From positions 775,191-839,190 of the forward strand of contig JAGFNQ010000297.1 of the NCBI GenBank assembly GCA_024364735.1: DNA of 64,000 nucleotides, written 5' to 3'. The stretch's first letter is position 1, and each line of letters starts with the position of its first letter. Shown here piece after piece: positions 1 to 12,113 of the stretch. The translations under genes were made by a program, and so were the position numbers. The DNA comes from Boesenbergia rotunda. Its lineage: Eukaryota > Streptophyta > Magnoliopsida > Zingiberales > Zingiberaceae. The notes under the pieces were generated by a model that did no database searches, had not been told where the DNA came from, and saw only the letters and a list, made by a program, of their open reading frames with translations.

Positions 1-375
1 ATAATTCATCCCAAGTCCTCAATTAAGAATCTAAAGCAAGTAGTACTCAAGCATCCAAGATTTCATCCATTAGCTCAAACCCTAAGTTTTAACAACTAAA
101 TTTAATTTATTTTCCAAAGACTCTAACATGCTATGGAGATAACCTAGAGGGATACATTTATTCCTATCATGCAAGAAAAAGTGCTAAAAGAAATAACATG
201 CATTTATTGACAAGACTCATGATTTATTACAAGAACAATTTAAAGAAAATTCTAGAAGCATAAAAGTGAAAAAAAATACAAGAAAAATCAAACTCCCCTT
301 TATTCTGGTGGACGGAGTCTATCCAGAAGCAGCATCCATCTGGTAGTGGAGGAACATGGTGGCTGAGAGAATAGG

Positions 376-393
376 ACTCCCCCACACTTGAAC
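376..393 (-). other. Purine tract typical of Athila/Tat 3' regions
   Basis: The minus strand reads GTTCAAGTGTGGGGGAGT. Such tracts usually follow pol in Athila/Tat elements. Here it follows the single ORF at a distance of about 320 nt, supporting loss of pol. Confidence 0.4.
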
Positions 394-609
394 TTCACAA
401 AAAATTGCTCCGGTGGCCGAAGGCGATTTAGGTACAGTACCCATGTAAGGATGGAGGGCTTCGAATTAAAGTAAATCAACTCCTCCTTCTTGATGCCTTT
501 CAGAAGTCCTTCCAGGAGGTTGAAGTCTGTTCAGTTGGAGCACCCACTCCTGAAGTCTTCTGACCCTGCAAAACATGTAATACCTCTCTCAAGTGTCAGG
601 GTAGAAAGA

Positions 610-1170
610 AATAATATAATATCAGTCTCTGCATGAAATGTATCCAAAATTGCATCATATCCAATTAAATCAATTCTTGGTGCTCAATAAAATTTTCACA
701 ATTATTTCCTACAAATTTGATCCAGAACTCATCACAAATAACGAAATCAATTTCTGGCACATCAATAAAATTTCGCAATTATTTTCCATCCAGGGTGTAT
801 CAAGCAATGTGTCACAGCCAATCAAATCAATCTCAGATATCTCCATAAGTTTCTCACATTCAACCTCAGCATAAGATATAGCAAGAGATTCATCAAAATA
901 AATAACATCAATTTCAGGCACTTCTAAAAATTTTACACAATCCGTATCCACAAAAGATGTATCAAGTGATTCATCATAACAAACAACATCAATTATAGGT
1001 GCCTCTAAAATTATTTCACAATCCATATTTACAAGAGATGTATCAAGTAATGCAGTACGACTAATGAAATCAATTTTTGGTACCTCTATTGGATTTTCAC
1101 AAACACTCTCTACACAAGGTATATCAATAAATTCATCATAACCAATAAAGTCAGCACTAGGTACCTCGCT
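610..1170 (-). repeat. 81-nt (27-residue) coding tandem repeats
   Basis: Five full 27-residue units lie in one frame: 1170-1090, 1089-1009, 1008-928, 927-847 and 846-766. The pattern is EVPxIDxIxxDExLDTxxVxxxCExx, with a near-invariant Cys at position 24 and Asp at 7 and 16. Two more degenerate units (EIDFVICDEF and RIDLIGYDAILDTF cores) follow down to about 610 in other frames, so small indels have broken the array. Confidence 0.75.
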
Positions 1171-2670
1171 GAATTTTTCTGAACAAAGAGGAGAAATACT
1201 TACCTGAGCGTGCTGGAGAATACCTGGAGGTTTTACAAGAGTAGATGTATCCATAGCCTCCTCCTGATCAAGTACATGCTCCTCTTCAGATTCAGGTTCT
1301 GGTGGACACTCAACTAAAGCAGGTGATCCTTGGGTGCTTGCTTCCACCATGCAAGTCCCTACACTTTCTGGTTCATCCTTTGGGTCTTCTAATGTACCAG
1401 TCAATTGTGGTGGTCCTTGGGGCTTAGTGCAATCCCCTACACCTATGGAATCATCTCCTATGCATGCTTCTCCTGTAATATCTGCAACAACAACATTAGA
1501 AAAATTAGGACCATCAATAACACTATCATCACAAAATAAAAGTCTAGAATGGTCCTGTGGAGCTTCAGTTTCTTCTTCTGGAGCTGAAAAATTTGGAAAT
1601 GAATTTTGAGTAGGAATCTCCGGAGGGATGCATGCTGTAGGTGCCCTGATTTTTATGATTTCTTCTTCTTCTTCTACCAAAATTCTAAGATCACTTGAAG
1701 AAGGGCTTGGCCATGCACTAGGGTCACCTTGAACTGATATAAAACCAACTCCGGGGAATTGTTCTGATTCTTGGGCTTGCCTTTGTTTCAATTGATCTTG
1801 CATGTTTTGAAGCCTTTGTTGTTGTTCTTGAAAAATTTGCTGTTGTTGTAGAATTTGTTGACACATCTCCATCATCCTTTGTTGTTGAGCCTCACTCCAA
1901 TCAAGATTCTCAGAGCCTCCTTGGTTAGTATGGAATTCTTGTTGGACTTGAAAGGTAGCATAAGGCTGCTCAAAACTGTAAGTAGGCTGTGAAGTTTGAA
2001 ATGGAGACTGTGGGGGCTGATCAAATGGTTGAACAGGCTGATTAAACTGCTGAAAATTTGGTTCACAAGTTGGTGGAGATGGCTGAAAATTGTAGCCCTG
2101 AAAATCTTGGATCTGAGGTTGAAATTGTGGTGGTGAACACTGAAATTCTGGGGGCTGAAAATTCTGATTTGGCTGCTGAAAATTCTAGTTGCAAGGGTGA
2201 AATTGCTGTGGAAAATGACATGGTTGCTGGAAATTCGAATTAACTTGGTACCCTTGTTGAATTCCTTGAAAAGATGATTGATCTTATTGACAAGGTTGCT
2301 GAAATTGGGGCTGGAATTGATGAAATTGGGGCTGCCCATTCGGAATTTGTTGGAATTTTGGTTGACTTGGTTGAAAATCTTGCTGGAATTGTTGTAAAGG
2401 TGGCTGAAAAAATTGATTTGGTTGCTGAAAATTCAAATAGGGCTGTTGGAATTCTTGATTTGGCTGCTGAAATTGCTGGAAAGGATGAAATTCTGAAAAG
2501 GGCTGAGGTGGCTGAAATTGGGGTTGAGGTTGCTGAAATTTTGGCTGAATCGGCCTATGGTAAGTAGATGACTGAGCTTTATGTTTTTGTTGATATTCCA
2601 ACACCTTACACCAACATTTCAACTCCACCAATGCCTCTTTTATCTCTTTACAGAACTCTGGTGACCACAT
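709..2670 (-). pseudogene. Glutamine-rich/acidic single ORF in gag position, two in-frame stops
   Basis: One reading frame of about 650 codons starts at ATG 2670, about 145 nt after the PBS. It is broken by TAA at 2284-2286 and TAG near 2188, both readable as C-to-T changes in glutamine codons. The first 35 residues are mixed (MWSPEFCKEIKEAL...). Next comes a Q/F/P-rich region of FQQP/FQPP units, then a Q-rich coiled stretch (MMEMCQQILQQQQ), then an acidic region with GVGDCTKPQGPP, and finally 27-residue tandem repeats. I see no zinc knuckle, protease or RT. I do not recognise the protein. The Q-rich part could be a modified Gag tail, and the GVGDCT motif also occurs between protease and RT at 62233-62330. 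The original frame probably ran past 709 to about 610, because further repeats follow in shifted frames. Confidence 0.6.
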
Positions 2671-2813
2671 TTTGATCTTCCAGCCCTGTCACAAAACAAG
2701 AAAGAAAAAAAAAATGGCAGCAACCGTATACAAAAGATAAAGCACAAGAAAATAGAACCCAAGGATATGTCCAAAAGCATACAAGCAAAAATCAAACAAA
2801 TCAACTAGTTGCT

Positions 2814-2831
2814 TCCCCGGCAACGGCGCCA
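2814..2831 (-). other. Primer-binding site, tRNA-Asp type
   Basis: The minus strand reads TGGCGCCGTTGCCGGGGA, complementary to the 3' end (with CCA) of plant tRNA-Asp. It lies six bases from the LTR end and fixes the orientation of the element. Confidence 0.85.
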
Positions 2832-2837
2832 AAAATT

Positions 2838-5778
2838 TGACGGCCCCGAAACACTAGGTTAAAGTTGTCACGAATTGTGGGACCATCAGAATTTAGAATT
2901 TATAAATGTGCTGGAAACCCTTTTTGCAATCAAAATATGAAAACGTAGTAAAGGGGCCACAGGTTGTATTTTTCCTGGGGACTAGTTGATGTTGTGTGAT
3001 TCGCGCTTGTGTTTATGTGTCGTTTGTGAATTTCGGGTTTCAAATCAATTTTTGGGTTTTGGGTTGCAATTAGAAATTAAACCACAAGGAAAAGGGGATA
3101 AACTTAATGAAGCAACTTAAGCTATATAAATGCAATGGAAGACTCAACCAATTAGAACTCAATCAAACCAAAGTAGATTTCAGATTTGGAAATTCAAACA
3201 TGATAACAAGTTCTATATCAATTGCATTCCAAATACTAAGTAATTGAATCAAAACAATGCAGCCATTATGATTGAAACTGATGTAGAATTATAGCTATAA
3301 TTTCGGGCATGAAGACTTGATACCGAGTGAGAAAGTGAAGCAATTTGATACCAAGAATAAGATCTGATGTGCCAAAAGCTGATATTAAATGAAGAGAATT
3401 GCTTTCGGATTAACCACTCATAACTAACCAAATGCAAAGCAATCCATCAACAAACTGATACAAAACAAGTGCCAAAGCTTAACTTGATACAAAGTGCTAG
3501 CACTTAACAATTTGACATAAAGATGAGAGAAGCTAATGTGCCACAGATTGAGATTGACTGCAGCCTTTTCAATGGCTCAATGTAGCTTAGAAAGGCATGC
3601 TGTCAATGAAGAAGTACACAGGTATGAACATATTCAGAAACTCGTGATTAGTCAATCGAAAAACAAACCATTGCAGAAATTTAATGTGCAGGATTGCATG
3701 TTCAGTTCAGATGTAGAAATGCATGCAGCTGGATGCAGAGTTGATTGTGCAGAATCTCAGAGATGATATGAATGCAGAAATTCCAGATGCAGAAACACCA
3801 ATTCAGTAGCAATTCACTGATACACTAAAACTGATGTGCGGAAATCAGACTTATCAGTTTGGAAACATTGCAGAACTTGGTACAAACAAGACTGCAGATT
3901 TGCAAAAATAATTGAAGAATTTCAGGAACCTTGGGGCAGGAATGCAGCTACGAATTGAATTCAAACATAACCCAGCAGCTGGTGTGAAGTGGATGGATGT
4001 GAAACAAACAATTAAAGTGCAAATTGATGAGCTGAAGTCGAAATTTCAAAAATAAAATGGAGAGTGCAGGATTGAGGGTTGATACACAATTTGAAAATGA
4101 TTTGCCACATGTGCAGGAAATGCAGAGATAAAAATCAGATTACAAAATGAAGTGGTTACACAATAACTAATGCGCAAAGCCTAAGTCGAGTGCTATTTAG
4201 CTTAAACAAACTGCAAGGTAAACTCATAGAGTGAAACTAAAGCAAGCTTGAAACAAAATGCAGGAATTCAATGGAAAGGGCTGATACGCAAGCTGAAAAC
4301 AGGGAATTAACTGATACGCATGAACTAAATTAGGAAATAAACTGAATTCGATTACAATTGTTCACTAACAAACAATAAATCTAATTAACTTGCATAATTG
4401 AAACTGATTAAAACAAAAACAAATCAGAAACTAAACTTAACAAATCTGGAATTTCAGAAACAGGAAGTGGCACACAAACTGAAATTAGGTGTAAAACTAA
4501 TTAGATTTAAGTCTGATTATCCACCAAACAAACTCCTAAGCTACTTCACTTGAGGAATCAAAACCTTGTTAAGCCAAAACAATCAGAAAACGAGATCTAA
4601 GTATCGTAATACAAAGACAGACACGAAACAAAGTGCAGAAATGAAAATTACAGCTAAAGAAACTGAAATTAACTAGATGAAACTAATCCTCAACCCTTCC
4701 CGAGCTCAAGAATTCCTTGTTCGTCACACAAGGGCAAGCCAAGAACCCCTTCGGCTCCGCAAATCAGTGGAAACAGCTTCAATTGATCGATTTCAGCTCA
4801 CTCTGCACTAAGCTGGGAAAATCCAATCCGAACTCCTCGATCTCGGTTTAATGGATTGCGGAGGTGATTTGGAGATGCTCTGAGCTCACCTGAGAACCCC
4901 TACAGATGGCTCAAATGATCGGAGATGGCTTGTGAGTGAGATTCGAGTGATCGGACCACAAAGCTGTCGAAACCCTCAAACAACCTTGTCCGGTGCGAAA
5001 CTGAGCTGAATTCTCCAAGGAAGCTTCATCCGATGATCCAAAACTTGTTCTAGGGTAGAAGTTGAGGTGGTCGCGCCTCGAATTGGAGAAAAATTGAAGC
5101 AAAAACGAAGAAAACGAAGAAGAACTACTGTTGCGGCGAAGACGCGACGAGGAGAAAGGCTGGGAAAATTTGATTAAATACATTAGCAATGGACGACCCA
5201 GATTGAATTGAGAAAATCCAATGACTGATCTTGCTCTGATTTGAGCCAAACTTTGAGGATGTTGATCAGGGGTCAGGATCTGCCTCGTGGTAGCTTGAAT
5301 CCTACAGATGTGCAACGGATTGTCCAGATCAACTTAATCTTTGAATGGACGATCTAGAGCCCTCCAAGCTTGATCCAACGGTTGATTGAGCTCTGATTGG
5401 GATGAAACCTTCAGATCTTGATCAGAATGCTTGATTAACCCTAACCCTAGCTCGGATTGCTTCAGATGGTCCCAGATGGCTCAGATCTAGCCGCTTTTGA
5501 ATCGGACGGCCCAGATTAATCCGAAACTTGATAACTCGATCTGGGTCCACTTCCAACTCAAGTATGACCCAGTATACCCTAGGTCCAGGATCCTTTCATG
5601 CCTACAAAAATATATCAGAAAATTAGTGGCCAAATAATCCAAAAATGTGCAAATTTGCAATTAAGTCTAAAATAAGAGGAAATCCTAAAACCTAGGGTAA
5701 AATCATAATTAAGCAAGTAAAACATTGGTCAAACATGGATTTTAGCAATTAAATTAATCAATAAAATGGTACTTATCA
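2838..5778 (-). repeat. 5' LTR of the Athila/Tat-like element
   Basis: The minus-strand sequence starts TGATAAGT at 5778 and ends GTCA at 2838, a few bases before the PBS, giving an LTR of about 2.9 kb. The outer boundary is inferred from the TG start and the abrupt change to Copia LTR sequence at 5779, because the partner LTR is not in the window. It has no long ORF that looks real. Confidence 0.6.
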
Positions 5779-6288
5779 AGCACCAAGGCGACGAAGTTCT
5801 TCCGTTGAGACGATCTTCCTCTCCGGCCATCATCACCTTGGGATTGGGTGCAAGTCATCTTCCTCCTCCTCGCCGAAATTGTGATTCCGGCCAACCTTGG
5901 TGGTGAGTTTTTTCCGATATGATTACTTTTCTCTTGGTTTCTTGTCGCGTTCTCGGAGAATCTAGTAGTTCTCGAGAACACGAAACTCGTGGCTTTGCGA
6001 AGTCATCCCGAAGATACTCGGCGTGGACGCGAATAGAGGCGGAGCTTCCGAGGGACGCTTACGGTTGGATCTCGTCCCTTTCTTCGAGTTACGCAAGGTA
6101 ACAAGTAAATTAGTTTACGTTTCTGCAAAATTTTAAATATATGATCGTATCCACACAACATAAGGTTGTATGCTTAGATGTGTGGTTAAATAATTTGAGA
6201 AATTATTTATGCTAAATCTTCCGCTGCACGTAATTAATTTTAAAAATTACGAACCCGCATCCATGTCAACATGCACCCGGTCCCAACA
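5779..6288 (+). repeat. Copia copy 1, 3' part of 5' LTR
   Basis: From about 5955 onward it matches copy 2 LTR sequence and ends CCGGTCCCAACA directly before the PBS. The upstream 175 bases diverge from copy 2. The LTR's 5' portion lies beyond the gypsy insertion. Confidence 0.75.
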
Positions 6289-6289
6289 G

Positions 6290-6301
6290 TGGTATCAGAG
6301 C
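6290..6301 (+). other. Copia PBS (initiator tRNA-Met)
   Basis: TGGTATCAGAGC one base after the LTR end is the standard plant copia primer site. Confidence 0.9.
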
Positions 6302-8077
6302 CGGTAAGTGTTCGACATAATCATATAATTGTTTTGCGAAAAACTTTGTCATGATCTCAATTTTGGAAAATTTTCCAATTATAGAAACTTTCCAATTATG
6401 GTAAATTTTAGATTTAGGAATTTCAAAGTTTGGAAATCCTCATGAAATTTTGCAAACTTTTGAAATATCCCTGTTTCTGAAATTTTATGATAATTGTGAA
6501 AACCTTCCATTTTTGGAAACTTTCCAATTTTGGAAATTTCCTATTTTGGAAATTTTCCAATCTTGGAAATACATAAGTTTTCTTTGTACCAGAAACTTAC
6601 AATTATTATGAATTTTTTTTTATTTTTTGAAACTTTCCATTTATGGAAAGCTCGCAATTTTGGACACTTTCTTTCAAGAAAGTCTAGACAAATTATGGGA
6701 ATATTAATTGACATTTAAATTCATAATTGGAAATTAAATTATTTACAAAATTCTTTATTTTGGATTGAGCCTCGGGGAGCCGTCCAATTTAAAGTTAGTT
6801 GTTATAATTAAATTTCCTAAATTGAATTTAAATTATCTAATGTTTAATTTGGATTGAGTCTCGGGGAGCCGTCCAAATTATATTATCAATAAATTTTTAT
6901 TTTGGATTGAGCCTCGGGGAGCCGTCCAAATTAAGTTATTTATTGATATTAATTTTCCATAAATAAAATATGTGATCAAATTTTGGAAATTTTTGAGGTG
7001 ATTCTCAAACGATAATTTCCTTATTTGATTTATGAGGTGATGCTCTTACATATTATTGTCTCCAAAATTAATTAGAAAAATTGTTTCCTATAGACTACAT
7101 TTCCTTAAATAAGATTTTCATGAAAATAATATGTGGTTGAATTAAGGGAATCTGTCTCTTAATTTAATAAGATTTGATTTAGAGAAATCAAAGTCTTAAA
7201 CATATTAATTCCGAAATTGATTATGATAATTTAGGAAATTATTTCCCAAAATAATTCCTTGAATAAAGTATGAAATTAGAATTAGGAAATCCGGTTCCTA
7301 ATTCAATTAATGAGACTTGATAAATTTAAGTCACATACATACTTTATTAAGAAAATCGTTAGAACATGGCATAATTATATGTCATGAATGTGCATAAAAG
7401 AAAAGGATGAGACCCAAAACCCCTTACAAAATATTAAGGCCAACACCTTCCATTAATATGGTTAGAACCGAAGTTTTATTTCTCGTTTGGGTTGATGGAC
7501 ACATCCATGCCTGGCTTGAACCTCAACATGTTCAAACCATGAAATTAGTTTATGATTAATATAGTTGGAGTCAGAAGTCAATCCTTAGTTTTGGTTGTTG
7601 GACACATCCAAGCCTGACTAAACGGTTGAATGAGCTCCAACCATATTAAAACTATTTCTTGATTAATGGGTCAGCCTTAAGCTTGGAGCATCGATTTGTT
7701 GTGCCACAGCCAAGGTCGATGTAAAGAGAGGTGCAGTTGGGTACTATGTATAATGTTGCGTACTTGTTAATGAGTTAACAACCCAATGATTTATGCAAAC
7801 ATTCAATTAGTTGATAGCATAATGTGATAGTTACATATATGTAATATGTAATCGGTATAATTACCTACCTTCATAGCTAAGAATAACTTGATGGCCCCAG
7901 CCATGGTTGTTCTTATCTATGGTTGGATATCAACCTATTTGGAGATGTTCCTATGATCTCCCGAATTGATAAAAAGGGTTATTCAATTCGAAAATAAATA
8001 GGATTTAATTAATGTATATTGATGCATTCTTCTCATCACATAACCTCAATTTGTATTTCTAGGATAATCACCTGATC
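6302..8077 (+). other. Copia copy 1 untranslated leader with repeated hairpin motif
   Basis: This AT-rich 1.8-kb leader lies between PBS and gag and is conserved in copy 2 (46415-48120). It carries three copies of an imperfect hairpin with core GCCTCGGGGAGCC (6760-6787, 6848-6875, 6902-6929; the second has GTCTCGGGGAGCC) and arms TTGGA/TCCAA. No coding region was seen. Confidence 0.7.
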
Positions 8078-10744
8078 ATGTCTTCTCTGAATTTACGTTC
8101 CATTTTGGACACCAATAAGTTAACTAAGGACAAAAGGATTGAAAAGGCACCAAAAGGCACTTGCCATCACTGCGGCAAGGAGGGCAACTGGCGAAGAAAC
8201 TGTAAGGTTTATCTTGAGTCCTTGAAGAAGAAGGCATCCAATGCCCCATCCTCTTCAGGCATCTTCGTTATTGAATGTCACTCTATTTCCTCGTACACCT
8301 GGGTACTTGATACTGGGTGTAGCTCACATATATGTAAAGACATAAAGGGGCTAAGGAATAGAAGAAGACTGGTTAAGGGAGAAGCGAATTTGCGAGTTGG
8401 AAATGGAGCAAAGATTGCTGCTATTGCCATCGGAACATATTTGCTAAAACTCCCTGCTGGACTTATCTTAGAATTGGATAATTGTTATTTTGTTCCTTCG
8501 TTAATAAAGAACATTGTATCTATTTCATTCTTGAATGAAAAGGGCTACCATTTAACTTTTAGTAACAATTGCTGTTACATAACTTTAAATGGTGTTCTTT
8601 ATGGGACCGGAACTTTATGCAATGGTATCTACACGTTAGATTTATCCGGTGACCTTTTTAATATCGAAGTTAGCAACAAATGTACTTAAATAGATAATCA
8701 AATAGACTCCTACACGTGGCATTGTCGTCTTGGCCATATAAGCAAGAAATGCATGACCAAATTACACCGATGTGGAATTTTGGAATCATTTGAACCTGGT
8801 TCATTTGATACATGCGAATCATGCTTAAAAGGCAAGATGGCCAAATTACCCTTTTCCGGAAAAAGTAAACTAGTGGGAGAATTGTTTGGTCTAATACATA
8901 CTGATGTATGTGGACCAATGTCAACTCTTGCACAAGGAGGCTATAGCTACTTCATTACCTTTATCAATGATCACTCACGATTCGGGTATGTGTTCTTAAT
9001 GAAACACAAATCTGAAACTTTTGAGAAATTCAAAGAATTCAGAAATGAAGTAGAGAAACAGCTTGGCAAAAGTATTAAGATACTTCGATCCGATCGGGGT
9101 GGTGAATACTTAAGTCAAGAGTTTCAAGATTATCTTAAGGACAATGGGATATTGTCTCAATGGACTCCGCCATATACACCGCAGCATAATGGTGTATCTG
9201 AAAGGCGTAACCGAACCTTGATGGATATGGTTAGATCTATGATAAATCATGCAACTCTTCCAAAATCCTTTTGGGGCTATGCGCTTAAGACAGCTGTTTA
9301 CTTGCTAAACAGAGTCCCGACCAAGGTAGTCTCTACTACTCCATATGAGACGTGGAATAGTAAGAAACCTCATTTATCTCACCTAAAGATATGGGGTTGT
9401 CCTGCTTATGTGAAGCGGGCTGTATCAGACAAATTGGATGCTAAGTCTGATAAATGTCTATTTATTGGATACCCTAAGGAAACGAAAGGTTACCAATTCT
9501 ATCATCCCTTGGAACAAAAGGTATTTGTTTCTAGGCATGCTGTATTTCTAGAAAAAGAATTTCTTTTACAAGAAAACAGTGAGAGTAGCATTGAACTTGA
9601 AGAAGTTCAAGGAACTCCAATAGACATTACAGAGACACCTAGTCTAGACCCACAACCAATAACTCATAATGATGAGCTATCAGTTGAACCTAAAACAACA
9701 CCACTTCTTCATAGGTCTGATAGGACACGTAATATTCCAGAGAGATACGGATTTCTCATAAGTGAATCGAACGACGTGTTACTCATTAGGAATGATGAAC
9801 CTATCAGTTATGAAGATGTTCTGAAAAATTCAGAAAGGGATAAATGGCTTGAAGCCATGATGTCGGAAATGGATTCCATGTATAAAAATCAAGTATGGGA
9901 CTTGGTTAACCCACCTGAAGGGATTAAGCCCATAGGGTGCAAGTGGGTTTTCAAGAAGAAAACCAACATGGAAGGTAATGTTGTTACCTTTAAGGCTAGA
10001 TTAGTGGCAAAAGGATATCGTCAGAAACAAGAAATTGATTATGACGAAACCTATTCGCCAGTAGCTATGCTTAAATCTATTCGGATGCTCCTGGCCATAG
10101 CAGCTCATTATGATTATGAGATATGGCAAATGGATGCGAAAACAACTTTCCTTAATGGAAACCTGCTTGAGGATGTATACATGATACAACCTGAAGGTTT
10201 CACATCGGTTGATAAAACCAAAGTATGCAAGCTTCGACGATCCATATATGGACTAAAGCAAGCATCCAGGAGCTGGAATATCCATTTTGATAAGACAATC
10301 AAAGAGTTTTATTTCTCACAAAATCCTGACGAACCTTGTGTGTACAAGATGGTTAGTGGGAGTGCAGTCGTATTCCTAGTATTATATATCGATGACATAT
10401 TACTTATAGGAAACGATATATCAGTCTTACAGTCAGTTAAAATTTGATTGTCCAAAACTTTATCCATGAAAGACCTGGGAGAAGCAACCTATATCCTTGG
10501 GATTAGAATTTATAGAGATAGATCAAAACGATTGCTTGGTCTTTCGCAGTCTACATATATAGACCGAGTGCTAGAAAGATTTAGCATGTTGGAATCCAAG
10601 AAAGATTACCTTCCCATTAGGCATGGGATCAACCTTTCGAAGTCTATGTGTCTGCGCACAAAAGACGAGAGGATTTGCATGAATAAGATTCCTTATGCAT
10701 CCGTGATAGGATCTATAATGTATGCTATGTTATGTACTAGGCCC
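8078..10744 (+). pseudogene. Copia gag-pol copy 1, 5' part (gag deletion, stops)
   Basis: The frame starts MSSLNLRSILDTNKLT as in copy 2. It then jumps to KDKRIEKAPKGTCHHC, so nearly all of the capsid region is deleted in frame. The zinc knuckle reads CHHCGKEGNWRRNC, with Asn where the family's His should be. Next come protease (DTGCSSHIC), a stop TAA at 8687-8689, GAG-pre-integrase, integrase (HTDVCGP, RSDRGGEY and SERRN acidic residues retained) and RT with LYIDD. TGA at 10445-10447 replaces Trp of copy 2. The frame continues in RT/RNase H until X interrupts it at CTRP, after codon bases ending 10744. Not functional. Confidence 0.9.
10740..10744. repeat. Target-site duplication of element X, left
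   Basis: GGCCC here is repeated at 18983-18987. Removing one copy together with X restores the copia frame TRPDVSYA. Confidence 0.92.
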
Positions 10745-12099
10745 TGTTGGATCGACAGAGCCGATAGAGGGGGGTGAATATCGGTAAACTTTTCGAATTT
10801 ATGGAGAGAGCAATTTGCACAACGGAAAGAAATTAAAACACGCGAACACAGTATTTTTTACTTAGTTCGGAGCCTAGGTCGACTCCTACTCCAAGGCCCA
10901 CGATCGTTGATCGTTTACTTTGGGCAATTCTATATGAACGCAAATTCAGTTTACAAAAATAGATTTACAAGTATAGCACCATAAACTTTTAATAAAAAAA
11001 ATCTCTTCTTTTACCGACGTCCGGTTGTAGGTTGACTTTCCGGAGCAGCGGGACGTCGTCGCTCGAGTTGGGCAGTTTCCGGAGCAAGGCGTGAGCACAG
11101 AAGAGCGTGGAAGCTTTGGTTCGAAGTTGTTGTGAAAGGCTTGGGTGATGGGTGCTATTTATAGCACTCTGGGGCGCCCTGGACGTTGGGGGCGCCCTGC
11201 CACGTGTCAGGCGATCAACTTTTAGCTCGGTCAGACGTTATCCCATCCGAATAGGGATAAGTTTGACTCTGGGGGCGCCCTGGTCGCAGAGGGCGCCTTG
11301 GCTGACTTCTTCCGCGCAAAAATCTCGGCTGTGGATAAAGAAGCTTCGCAGTCTTGGGCGCGGGGGCACCCTGGCTGCTGAGGGCGCCTTGGCTCACGAG
11401 GGCGCCCTGTCTGCTGAGGGCGCCCTGCCCAGTAAGCAGCCGAAGCCCTTTTTGCTTTACTTGGTTCTGGTTCACCTTGGGGGCGCCCTGGACACTTAGG
11501 GCGCCCTGCTCAGCTGCTGCCTCACTCCTTTGAGGCTCTCTGAGTTGTAGACACACATTCCTTTGGTCCTGTATCCAGGGTTAGTCCAAAAACACAATAA
11601 AACAATTAGCTTATACAGCCTTAGCTGTCTTGGTTCTGACTTTGGTCTCCAAAATGGAGCCCTAGGTCGAACCGACGCCTACTGTTCCCTCGACGGGGAA
11701 CGCGTCCTCACCTACTCCTCTCGGGAGAATTTACCTGATGCCAACCGCTCCTTTGGTTGGACTTTTGCCTGGCGATCCTTTGCCAGGGCTTGGATGCCGA
11801 GCTGTCCTTCGCCCGGTGCCTAGCAGTCCTTCGCTAGGGCTTTTTGCCCTGGCATTCCTTCGCCAGGTGCCTAGCATTCCTTCGCTAGGGCTTTTGACTC
11901 TGGCATTCCTTCGCCAGTGCCTAGCAGTCCTTCGCTAGGGCTTTTTGCCCTGGCATTCCTTCGCCAGTGCCTGCAGTCCTTCGCTAGGGCTTTTCCTGTA
12001 CACTAGAGTAACTTGTTAGACAACATGTAAGACTTAACTTTTGACCTCTGTTGCCATTATCAAAACACAGGTTTGACTTTGGTGCATTCTGCACCAACA
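10745..12099 (-). repeat. Element X 3' LTR
   Basis: This 1355-bp LTR in minus sense has four parts: U3 start TGTTGGTGC (12099), a hairpin array (about 11990-11740), a GGGCGCCC-type palindrome cluster (11510-11160), and a TATA box CTATAAATAGC (about 11154-11165) followed by R-U5 to 10745. Plus-strand open frames here, and the larger one in the other LTR, are by-products of the repeats. Confidence 0.92.
11740..11995 (-). repeat. Hairpin array in element X LTR
   Basis: A chain of short inverted repeats, each about 20 nt with an 8-nt loop (AGTCCTTC, ATTCCTTC, GATCCTTT on plus). Arm pairs include CCAACC/GGTTGG, CCTGGC/GCCAGG and CCTAGC/GCTAGG. It is repeated in the other X LTR (18640-18885), in the variant at 33590-33885 and at 43610-43865. 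Confidence 0.8.
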
Positions 12100-12113
12100 A
12101 TCTCCCCCTTTTT
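12100..12113 (-). other. Element X polypurine tract
   Basis: The minus strand reads AAAAAGGGGGAGAT immediately before the 3' LTR. It is the same PPT as in families A and B, which supports shared ancestry. Confidence 0.88.

Larger units (their letters stand above)
1..5778 (-). mobile_element. Non-autonomous Athila/Tat-like gypsy element, truncated at window edge
   Basis: Read on the minus strand, the order is 5' LTR (5778 to 2838), a primer-binding site matching plant tRNA-Asp, one long glutamine-rich/acidic ORF, then non-coding DNA. That non-coding DNA contains the GTGTGGGGGAG-type purine tract (376-393) that in Athila/Tat elements usually lies 3' of pol. No protease, RT or integrase lies between PBS and that tract, so pol appears to be absent. 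The 3' LTR would be left of the window. The element seems to sit in the 5' LTR of Copia copy 1, whose sequence begins directly at 5779; the left target duplication cannot be checked. Clade assignment rests on the PBS and on a motif shared with the pol at the right end of the window. Confidence 0.7.

Noticed and set aside
1..610. Possible host gene at the left edge
   Set aside because: No ORF or splice pattern; the purine tract at 376-393 and the continuity with the minus-strand element explain it better.
2058..2567. Plus-strand frames with AEN/AEI repeats
   Set aside because: They are reverse readings of the FQQP-type glutamine repeats of the minus-strand ORF.
4911..5315. 134-codon minus frame in the Athila-like LTR
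   Set aside because: It lies within the LTR, has no recognisable domain, and contains common-composition sequence only.
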